The notes under the pieces: model-generated | Databases searched by the model: none | The model's input: only the letters and a program-made list of their open reading frames with translations | What the model was told of the DNA's origin: nothing | Part shown: in pieces, positions 58,067 through 64,000 of the stretch | Position numbering within the stretch: the first letter of the stretch is position 1 | Layout: the number at the start of each line of letters is the position of its first letter | Position numbers and translations under genes: made by a program | Assembly: GCF_040581485.1 (NCBI RefSeq) | Contig: NC_090133.1 | Location: 24,950,139 to 25,014,138, forward strand | Direction of reading: 5' to 3' | From: Linepithema humile | Taxonomy: Eukaryota > Arthropoda > Insecta > Hymenoptera > Formicidae | Length of the DNA stretch: 64,000 nucleotides

Positions 58067-58563
58067 TTTTATTTTATAAATTCATCACAGATCATAAGAA
58101 AATTTCTAGTGATGTGTACAAGGTTAAGTTAAAAAGTAAAGAGACATTCGAAGAATGAAATGTAGGTCAAAATAAAATGTAGGTCAGAATGACCTATATT
58201 TCCAATGTAGGTCATTTTAAAGGACTTTTTTAATCAAAAAAGCGGACTTCAATTACAAAGTCTTTTTACTTTTCGATTTTCCCTCGTATTTTCAATATCG
58301 GTACAAATGTTTTTGCGCCGCCAAAAAAAAGTATTATGTTTTCGCAGTTACAAATATTTTTTAGCGTTACTCACCATCGGCTCATCTGTATTCTTCTGGA
58401 ATTGCACCAATCTGACGCGAGTAATTTTCTCATCTAAATCGCCGTTTTGCCCTTCGAGGTCGTCGCCGCCATTCAGGTATGTGAGAAGCGGAGGCGGTGT
58501 TACTCTGGTGGCTTCCTCGCCGTACACTTCGTGACTGGCGACGTCATGCGCTTGTAGGAGTGC
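35965..58563 (-). CDS. CASK: CASK, MAGUK scaffold with CaM-kinase-like domain (C-terminal half; 5' exons beyond window)
   Basis: Exons in transcript order: 58563-58375, 57606-57442, 57113-57045 (or 57039), 44043-43806, optional 41859-41803, 38304-38185, 38011-37895, 37779-37672, 37480-37305, 36144-35965. CASK links neurexin- and syndecan-type receptors to Mint, Lin-7 and protein 4.1/actin at synapses and junctions. Visible domains: end of the second L27 (ALLQAHDVASHEVYG), PDZ (GITLKMNEDGQ, HGGMIHRQ), SH3 (IFVRAQFDYDPLEDELIPC), the basic HOOK that binds protein 4.1 in CASK (FGRKKKQYKDKY) and the guanylate-kinase-like domain with its inactive P-loop (GAHGVGRRHIKNT), ending TTPQWVPVSWVY. About 453 residues are encoded here without the optional segments; all junctions are GT-AG and phase-matched. 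The kinase and first L27 exons are not in the window. PDZ to SH3 is separated by a 13-kb intron and SH3 to GK by 5.5 kb. Identity is near certain. Confidence 0.96.
36168..36437. repeat. Tandem duplication of a 134-bp unit
   Basis: Two adjacent copies offset by 134 bp and nearly identical (shared: gtcgttgatt, acaacacatttgctgcatat, ttgaaactttttcgaagtaa). They differ at only a handful of positions, so the duplication is recent. It begins about 24 bp inside the last CASK intron, next to the acceptor. Confidence 0.9.
37305..37480 (-). CDS. CASK: CASK exon: GK domain core
   Basis: 176 nt after gagaacag: THEDAMYGTKLETIRKIHEE and LDVEPQALKVLRTAEFAPYV, the most diagnostic CASK stretch. Donor GAT|gtaagt, phase 0. 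A TA microsatellite lies 26 nt upstream of the acceptor. Confidence 0.96.
37506..37528. repeat. TA microsatellite beside a CASK acceptor
   Basis: An alternating TA run ending 26 nt from the acceptor of exon 37305-37480, in the polypyrimidine/branch-point zone. Confidence 0.85.
37672..37779 (-). CDS. CASK: CASK exon: GMP-binding part of GK domain
   Basis: 108 nt after ttatatag: TTRPPRSDEENGRNYYFVSH, then DEMMADIAANEYLEY. Donor ACG|gtaaaa, phase 1, splitting a Gly codon. Confidence 0.95.
37895..38011 (-). CDS. CASK: CASK exon: start of guanylate-kinase-like domain
   Basis: 117 nt after tttttatag, encoding PAFQRKTLVLLGAHGVGRRH to YPIP. The P-loop is the degenerate MAGUK form. Donor CGC|gtgagt, phase 1, splitting a His codon. 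Confidence 0.95.
38185..38304 (-). CDS. CASK: CASK exon: HOOK (protein 4.1-binding) region
   Basis: 120 nt after gcttacag. It reads NCSIFGRKKKQYKDKYLAKH, then NAVFDQLDLVTYEEVVKLP. Donor CCTT|gtaagt, phase 1; the junction codon becomes Tyr, giving KLPYPAF. Confidence 0.93.
38781..39059. mobile_element. Long hairpin (MITE-like) element with arms of about 90 bp
   Basis: The left arm (about 38781-38873) and the right arm (about 38964-39059) are diverged inverted copies: gccttac at one edge and gtaaggc at the other, with tggactatctttgctaat and gtagctgtttgc matched inversely. No ORF lies inside. The parent copy at 31,600-31,690 shows only one recognisable arm, so the element decayed or inserted differently in the two copies. 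Confidence 0.65.
39652..39803. mobile_element. 152-bp MITE with terminal inverted repeats and TATG target-site duplication
   Basis: It begins CTGCCCTCCTTAATTAAAAT and its reverse complement begins CTGTCTTCCTTGGTTAAAAT: 20-bp inverted ends with four mismatches. TATG flanks both sides (39648-39651 and 39804-39807). The intact lipocalin exon has a single uninterrupted version of this site (acatatgtgttag), which gives the empty site directly. No coding capacity. Confidence 0.8.
40645..41073 (-). CDS. Unassigned 142-codon ORF in a CASK intron
   Basis: A frame on the CASK strand, open for 142 codons. It contains ATYMAARLQSELLTNSRSIV and a hydrophobic end (SSSVIAGITLVRQFLVAPIV). It is longer than expected by chance in this AT-rich DNA and has no simple-sequence bias. 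I do not recognise a family. It could be a decayed transposon or receptor fragment; no splice sites clearly bound it. Confidence 0.25.
   Translation of the reverse strand: MHSLQNIPRTYAYRTISLATYMAARLQSELLTNSRSIVLNVSEHSSYILPKISKINLSPYNLISYFEKDPLDVVYIAIYFSTFKYPNILARYRGLHSHAITRSFNIYVLAAYANLPSIFSSSVIAGITLVRQFLVAPIVTPT
41803..41859 (-). CDS. CASK: CASK optional 57-nt cassette exon before the HOOK
   Basis: Bounded by ggggctag and CAG|gtacgt, and exactly 19 codons with phase 1 at both ends, so it can be included or skipped without changing the frame. It would insert an acidic, Gly/Cys-rich stretch (DAEGEGGCSSHTEGCDGST) between SH3 and the basic HOOK. Mammalian CASK is alternatively spliced in the same region. 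No stop and good splice sites make chance unlikely; usage is unproven. Confidence 0.65.
41860..43805 (-). other. CASK intron between SH3 exon and optional exon
   Basis: AT-rich, without repeats or frames that I can support. Confidence 0.55.
43806..44043 (-). CDS. CASK: CASK exon: SH3 domain
   Basis: 238 nt after gcatcgacag. It encodes IFVRAQFDYDPLEDE to PSPELQEWRIACMSMEKN, with the SH3 DDHHWWQA block. Donor CAAG|gtaata, phase 1, splitting the codon before the HOOK or before the optional exon. Confidence 0.96.
46480..46504. repeat. GA microsatellite
   Basis: About 12 uninterrupted GA units in the large CASK intron. Confidence 0.9.
46861..46882 (-). other. Candidate 22-nt microexon in the large CASK intron
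   Basis: On the minus strand a long pyrimidine tract (cttcttttttttctgtttcc) leads to ttgttcag, then 22 nt, then gtaagt. Both sites are strong. 22 nt breaks the PDZ-SH3 frame, so it would belong to a non-coding first-exon form or a frame-shifted form, or be a decoy. Confidence 0.3.
50465..50501. repeat. GT/CG alternating purine-pyrimidine tract
   Basis: About ten TG units followed by GCGT and CG units; fully alternating and therefore Z-DNA-prone. Confidence 0.85.
50755..50782 (+). other. G-quadruplex-forming motif
   Basis: Four or more G-runs of at least three with loops of one to three bases (gggggg-ca-ggggg-t-gggggg-aga-ggg), meeting the usual G4 pattern. It is on the strand opposite to CASK transcription. 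Confidence 0.7.
56778..57044 (-). CDS. CASK: Possible alternative CASK tail: 88 Ser/Lys/Ala-rich residues then stop
   Basis: If neither donor is used, the frame runs on for 88 codons to TAA at 56780-56778. The extension is Ser/Thr/Lys/Ala/Pro-rich and positively charged (SSGGGASKSGKSVKTS, KTKSKSASSSTES). It would give a CASK form ending after PDZ, without SH3, HOOK and GK. A further good donor motif (A|gtaagc) sits inside it, but in phase 1, which does not fit the known SH3 exon. It could instead be ordinary intron that happens to be open. Confidence 0.35.
   Translation of the reverse strand, partial: VQVRPNTQTHSQNTIASSKPTSSATPTSASSGGGASKSGKSVKTSAATTSKEKTPKASKTKSKSASSSTESTPRRRLNPLSALRSRKS
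57039..57113 (-). CDS. CASK: CASK exon: end of PDZ, with tandem donors
   Basis: Starts after ttgttacag with REARGSVTFKIVPSYRS. It ends either at GAG|gtacaa (57045) giving ...PPPCE, or at CAA|gtaaga (57039) giving ...PPPCEVQ. Both ends are phase 0 and both join to IFVRAQF. The second donor fits the consensus better; the first gives the shorter linker I associate with insect CASK. Confidence 0.85.
57442..57606 (-). CDS. CASK: CASK exon: PDZ core
   Basis: 55 codons after ctttttcag. GITLKMNEDGQCFVARIMHG carries the carboxylate-binding loop (GIT rather than GLGF, as in CASK), followed by HVGDEIREING. Donor CTG|gtgagt. Confidence 0.96.
58014..58060. repeat. Long TA microsatellite in a CASK intron
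   Basis: About 23 uninterrupted AT units, 80 bp before the AGGTCA cluster. Confidence 0.9.
58132..58285. mobile_element. Possible decayed MITE enclosing the AGGTCA cluster
   Basis: Near-inverted edges: aaaagtaaagagac at about 58133-58146 and gtctttttactttt at about 58260-58273, one mismatch over 14 bases. The interior is partly self-complementary. No target-site duplication could be fixed, so the call is tentative. Confidence 0.35.
58164..58214. promoter_or_regulatory. Cluster of four AGGTCA half-sites with a perfect IR3
   Basis: Half-sites at 58164-58169 (+), 58181-58186 (+), 58190-58195 (-) and 58209-58214 (+). The middle pair forms AGGTCAgaaTGACCT, the consensus inverted repeat with a 3-bp spacer that binds nuclear-receptor dimers. 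In insects, ERR and ecdysone-pathway receptors read this half-site. Function is inferred from the motif only. Confidence 0.5.
58375..58563 (-). CDS. CASK: CASK exon: end of L27C and linker to PDZ
   Basis: 63 codons, phase 0 on both ends, after ttattccag. It reads ALLQAHDVASHEVYG, then a Pro/Gly linker (TPPPLLTYLNGG) and RVRLVQFQKNTDEPM. Donor ATG|gtgagt. Confidence 0.95.
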
Positions 58564-61500
58564 CTGGAATAAGTCGCAAAGCAAAATTGCAAATTAACTT
58601 CTGAACGTTATTAACTTTCATACCGCAAGATGACAAAATCGCTATTACCGACGAATTTATACAGAAAGTTTCCTTAGATTTAATAGCTCAGATTATATTA
58701 GTTACTGCTTTATGAATAGTAGATATGTACTGATATGTACAGATTCGTTGCGGATACGTCTCATTCGCGGTAGAAGAGCTGTTTGTGTATTGAAAGTTCG
58801 TTAGTCATTTAGTTTACTTTTACAGTGTTGTTTCATAAATCAAACGATTCATTGGTGCAAAAAGAAAGCAAACAACAAAATTTTGATTGCTGATTGCGTG
58901 CTTTCTGCAGAACGTGATTTAAATATTAATTTCGTTATCGGTGAAAAACAGATATTATTTTATTTTATGTTTTAAAAATGTATATCGCGCGCAAGTATAT
59001 TACAAGAGGAATTATTTTAATTTTTTATTGAATATATTCTTGAAATAATTATTTCAGCAGAATAATATGTAGATATAATTTTATAATTCGTAATTATTTG
59101 TCATTATTTATTCAGAAATATTATATGAAAATACAATGTTTCTTAACACATACGATAATTTTATATGAAAAATGTGTATTGCATATAAGTAGCATATGTA
59201 AACGCATGCGTTTCTACCAAACTGGAAGACCGTAAAATATGCATTTTAATTTACATTTAAATTATCGACTTTCATTAAAATTCAAATGTAAATTCAGATT
59301 TTAATAGCGTCATAGCATGCGTGATAAACAAATAAACGATCGTGTTCTACTTTACAGTATACATATTAATAAATGCACTTACGAACATCATGTTTGCCAC
59401 AGAGTATGTTTCATATTTTTATTGATATGTATTTTATTGATTGATATATTTATATAGAGCTATTCCATTCTCATATATGTATATGCTTCCAAAAATAGTC
59501 TATCGCACATGTATCGGGTTAAAAGATTTACTATCTTTTAAAACTTGATAGTTTTTTTATTGAGCTTGTTCGACGGAAATAGAGCAATTTGTTTTACAAA
59601 AATATTAGTACATAGCATTTGTAAACTAGTAAAAATTTTTTTTTCATATTTAAAGTATAATTAAATAATTTTCTCTAAAAGTCGATTTTTCTACTTTCTT
59701 GAAGCACAAACAATGTTGCATTAAGATGCAAAATTTAATTAAATCTACTTCTCTTTCTTGATAAGATATACGACAATTGCACACTGCTATATATTAATAT
59801 AATAGATTGTGTACATTTTGAATTTTGCTTATCTTGTGAAACGGATTTACTCTCGGAGTGAAATCTTGTTTCTAGTGACGGAGGAATAGCTGAAATCCAA
59901 ATATTAATCTTAATACGCTATTTACTAAAACTTCAGTAGTAACTTTCCGTGTTACATTCTAGTATGCACGTTGTATTAGTTGAATACACCGTATTAGTAG
60001 AATAGACACTTTATAAGCGACCATAACTGGGTTTGTAGTTCAATAACAGTACTTGGGTTCTAAGTTCTAGTTGTTGGCCGATCAAGCTTAAAGCTTAATC
60101 TGATCTCCAAATTGTCTCAAGTGAATTTGACTCGTTTATATTGCGAACTCGATCGTCAGTTTGAATATTACTTTGATATGCTAATTGCATATTTCTCTAT
60201 CTATTAATTTCAACTATACCAGATTTTGTAATAAAAGAGAGTAGTCGTTTAAATATTAATATCCTTTGCTTTTTTAAAATTCAGTTAAAATAATGGTTGC
60301 CGTATCGATTACTAAATTCGTATAAATGTGTAAAAGATGGGTAGTATATCGCGAATATTTGTGTTGCATCATAAAAATGCTTTAGTCGTGGATGTGAAGG
60401 ATCCTTGAAGTGTCCCCATACGGGTACTTTGTCCAAGGACGCCTCTCGTTCACCTGAAACGCGGCCAAACTCGTCACCTGCGACCCAATTGATAGCTACG
60501 GCACATATCATCTATTTCCCTTTTCTCGTATCTCTTCATATGCAAATTGCACGAAGAAGAATATATTTCAAATGTACAATAGGACAAAAGTTAAGATGAG
60601 TAGAAAAAAGCAAAATTGTCGGAACGGAAAGGATAAAGCTGTAGAAACCGCAAATAATGAATTAATCTTAATGCGATAACAATTGCATTTTTGCTACTTT
60701 GTTGCACCATCTGCTCAGAGTGAGCACAATTGCATAGCTAATTCAGGAAAAACGGTCATTGGAGCCATTTCGGTGGTTTTCATTCGCAATGCCGTTAATC
60801 GAACGTCGTTAATTGCATTAGCGCCATTAGATATTCATTAATCAAACAGCCAAACGGTGACCATTAATGTTTTCTTTCTTTCAAAGATCTATTAAATATA
60901 CAAAAATATTGGATAATGAATTCAATTACGCCAAACATAACAAATGTCTCGTTCATCTCCATTATAAAGTCCTTTCCTTCGAGAACTGTCAACGGTATTT
61001 ATGTCACACAAAGAAACCATTATATTCATACATCATCTCACGCTGGAATAGTGCACTTGGAATGTTTTCACTCGGAAAATGTAACATCGCCATAATTTCA
61101 AAGTGCATAATATTGTTACATGTAGTGTCCGTCACATATGCAGCGGATACTTGGAGAGAGTACGGCTGCTGCAATTTTGACATGAGAAATGGTACATGAA
61201 GATATCCGGAATAACGAGAGACAAATAGCAATCGGAAATACTCAGATTCTGCGCGTATAAAAAGGTATGTACGTTTGTCAATTTGATATATTTTATGCGT
61301 TGTTGTCGAGTGTAAATAAAGCTTAAAATTAACTATAAATCAAATTAATTAAACGTGTAAAAATGTGCAATTTCGTAATCCGCTCGACGCTAATTATATT
61401 TATTGTCTCTTGTAATATTTTTCTGCAGCTTTTTGCGCATCGCAATACGCACGATTAATTAATTGTGTCAAAGGACAATCGATAAACAAAGCGGCGAAAT

Positions 61501-64000
61501 TGTAGCCGAAAGAAAAAGGCAATAACTCCAGAGAGTGTTCCATATATCGAAAGTTTTGATTTTCGCTTGCTCGATAACGGCGAGACTGTTATATGTAGGC
61601 GATTTCCATCCCAGATATTGACGCGCGCGCAAGCCGGTCCTCGGATTCGAGAATAAAATAATATTGCTCCATGCAAATTGGAATGCGATGTATCCGCGGC
61701 TCTGGCATCATTCGTAGTCCGGAAGCCAATTCATCGGTCTACGGTACCGGGGAGGTGCATGCGGTAAACCGCGGCTGCGGGCTTGCTTCAATTGCGGTAC
61801 GTATAAGCTCCGCGTTAAAATTTATAATCATTCGTCTTGCGTGAAGGTCGAACAAATGGTGCGGACGGATGCGGCTAGATCGCATTGGCGCGATAAAATT
61901 TATTCCGGCCGTTCATCAGTTATTCACCGCTATTGGCATCAGTCGTTGTCGTCTGTAATATGTGCGAGAGATGGGCGAGAGGGGAGTGCGTTTTGGTTAA
62001 AATATTCCCGCTTTTCTCGAAAAGTACGAGGGAAGCGCTAAATCGACGAGAGAAGCGGCTTAATCGCGGGATTCGGAAATCCGATTCAATTATCGTTTAG
62101 CGACTGAATATCCACGGCTATTCCTGCAAGGATGGTTCGCTCACGGAGCAAATTAAAATTCAATTATACGTAAATCTGCTCTGCCTTCGTTCATCTGCTG
62201 CCCGAGAAATCACTTTGAATCGGAGGATTATTAAAATCTATACAGAGTGTTTCAAGACTATCACCTTTCCCTTCAACTTTCGCGGAGTTTTTGATCTCTT
62301 TGTAGTCGCCTAACTTTGCCTAACAGAAACGTCAAAAGATTTCTTATTTCATCATTTCCCAAAAGACGTACAGCTTTGAATAACTGATCGAGAAGATCAA
62401 ATTTTTTAGCAATTTAATTTGCAAAGGCGCAAAAAATGATTTAAAAAATATTGCACTTTATATAATTTCAAACTTTAACTAAATTGGTATTTAAACAAAT
62501 TTTAATTTGACATCAATATATTTTATATTGAAAATTAATGACTTGTAAAAAGTTGTGCAATAAAACAGTATTTAATCAAACTTTCGTTAAGAAGAAATCG
62601 ACTCTAAATTAAGTATAAAAAATGTACAATAACTTTATCAGATCCAATATTGTTTAATTTTCTCACAATTCTTGGACTTTTACTGTATTAGACATGTATT
62701 TTTTTTTTTTTTTTTTTAAATAAAAGTTTATTAACAAAAAATGAAGGAAAATAAAATAGTTGTTTGAAACATCACGCTAACTATTTCATGCATCCAGTAA
62801 AAACTAATCTTTCGCTCAACAGTGATGTAGCATAACATCAATATTTTCAACATTGCATATATACATTGTGCGGGGCACGCGACCCAATATTTATTAGATT
62901 CGTTCTCGTTGTTCATCGAAAACAATCGTGTGTGATCGGAAAACAGAGATGCTATTAAAACATTTTCTAATAATACTTTTATTTTGATAAACTATTAAAC
63001 AAGTTTTCGAAATAGCGTATAAACTCGCTCGTATTTGGAATCATGGAATCAATATCCGATGTTTAACGAACGGTGAGACTGTGGACTACTGTCGAATTAG
63101 CGTCTTGGTTGAAATGTTCCCGTAGGGAGTATCATTTTCAATCATGTGTCTACAGTTATTGGCTATAGGTACCTGTCAATTAACACACAAACAGTCCCTG
63201 TCGTCATCCAGAATGTACCCGGTCACTGTCCATTGTTACAACATTAGTCCCTTTGGTCATCTACTATTATCACTAGCGACCATACGGATATGCCAAACAA
63301 CAGTTATTGGGTTATCCTCTCCCGTCGCTACAGACATCACTTTTGTCCTCCACTTCAAGCAGACAGACGTACTCCGCCTGTTTACAAAGGAACTGGTTAC
63401 ATAACGGACGTACAAAACATCCCTCGACTGGTATTCCTTGCCGGATGGCAAGAGAAGCAGAGCGAGAGAAGAAGCGCGCCGGCGACGGGGCGGGGATCAG
63501 CATATTCGTGAAAATAGCGCCGGTGTCTGTCGGTTGTGACGAATGGCCGCGATTCGGGCTGCCAGCACCCGTTGGTTTTCGGCGATTTATCCCGGGAGAT
63601 CGGTTCCGGCGAATTTCTCTATCGTTAAATGTGCTCGGGACGCGACGAATTATCGCCTCGCGTACGGACGTGCACGGCGCCTTCCTCGAGCTCGCACTTT
63701 GGCTTTTCGATCGCTCGTAGAGTCGGCGGATCGATATTGAAACATATTGAAATGTATTTACATGTTTTGAAAGAGCAGTAAGTAGAACGCCATAACAATA
63801 ACTCGCAGCAGAAAAACATTTAAAATAGATTTTGATTCATCTGTGCATCTGATGTATAAAGCTTGGTTAAAAAGTTGTAATTAAAATTGCGATCGCGCGC
63901 GCGCGTTACTTCAGTCAATCTTATTCCAATTATAAATTAAATTCTTTTATTGAACGATAAACATTCTTCAGCTATATATAGCTAAATGATTAAGTGTACT
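58564..64000 (-). other. Upstream CASK intron (5' exons outside the window)
   Basis: No exon encoding the first L27 or kinase domain could be found, so the intron is probably at least 5.4 kb. It is AT-rich to about 61.4 kb, with CpG-rich patches at 61.65-62.1 kb and 63.4-63.75 kb and a poly-T at 62700-62717. Frames at 60281-60511 (-) and 63307-63720 (+) are unassigned and probably not genes. Confidence 0.5.
60281..60511 (-). CDS. Unassigned 76-codon ORF
   Basis: An open minus-strand frame containing AGDEFGRVSGEREASLDKVP and GHFKDPSHPRLKHFYDAT. The composition is balanced and protein-like, unlike its AT-rich surroundings. It starts at a usable ATG and ends in a stop, without splice logic to CASK. 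I do not recognise it; possibly a mobile-element remnant. Confidence 0.2.
   Translation of the reverse strand: MICAVAINWVAGDEFGRVSGEREASLDKVPVWGHFKDPSHPRLKHFYDATQIFAIYYPSFTHLYEFSNRYGNHYFN

Noticed and set aside
59380..59420. Strong donor (TTC|gtaagt) on the CASK strand near 59,390
   Set aside because: The preceding sequence has no acceptor AG with an open frame of useful length, so it is treated as a decoy.
63307..63720. 137-codon plus-strand frame near the right edge
   Set aside because: CpG-rich patch with overlapping frames on both strands and no domain; it may be promoter-like DNA.
58564..64000. Search for CASK kinase and first L27 exons on the minus strand
   Set aside because: No stretch matching the kinase or the LLDLYD-type L27 motif was found in any short frame. 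They are presumed to lie beyond position 64,000.

Overview
The window looks like nuclear DNA of an insect, most likely a hymenopteran such as an ant (inference). It is AT-rich with sharp CpG-rich islands, many microsatellites, short phase-consistent introns and two small MITE-like elements. Three protein-coding genes can be rebuilt exon by exon with GT-AG junctions and matching phases. No bacterial, viral, CRISPR, rRNA or tRNA signal was seen.

Layout. 1-22,140: no gene I can defend. It is AT-rich DNA broken by CpG-rich, low-complexity patches (about 0.9-5.7 kb, 8-9 kb, 9.5-10.4 kb, 14-14.8 kb, 16.1-16.7 kb), plus one weak candidate exon for a small membrane protein (17,624-17,892). 22,226-26,099 (+): an eight-exon, 1,078-residue centrobin-like centriolar coiled-coil gene. 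28,315-32,917 (+): a four-exon, 237-residue secreted lipocalin. 32,918-35,964: the tail-to-tail gap between the lipocalin and the next gene, with repeats and two small ORFs. 35,965-58,563 (-): the C-terminal half of CASK, the CaMK-type MAGUK scaffold: end of L27, PDZ, SH3, HOOK and guanylate-kinase-like domains. Its kinase and N-terminal L27 exons lie beyond position 64,000. 58,564-64,000 is read as CASK intron.

For a second look: (1) a broken copy of lipocalin intron 2-exon 3-intron 3 sits inside a CASK intron. It carries a stop at a conserved Cys codon and is interrupted by a 152-bp MITE with a TATG target-site duplication. (2) CASK shows tandem splice donors (with or without Val-Gln) that can read into an 88-residue Ser/Lys/Ala-rich tail ending in a stop, which would give a form lacking SH3-GK, and a 57-nt phase-symmetric cassette exon before the HOOK. 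(3) Centrobin has two uORFs, one overlapping the start codon, and a 63-nt in-frame stop-free intron. (4) A cluster of AGGTCA half-sites lies in a CASK intron and includes a perfect IR3 palindrome.

The three genes do not form one pathway. Centrobin acts at centrioles, the lipocalin is probably secreted, and CASK organises membrane and synaptic junctions. I found no clearly new multi-gene system. The new material is at the level of isoforms, gene fragments and mobile elements.
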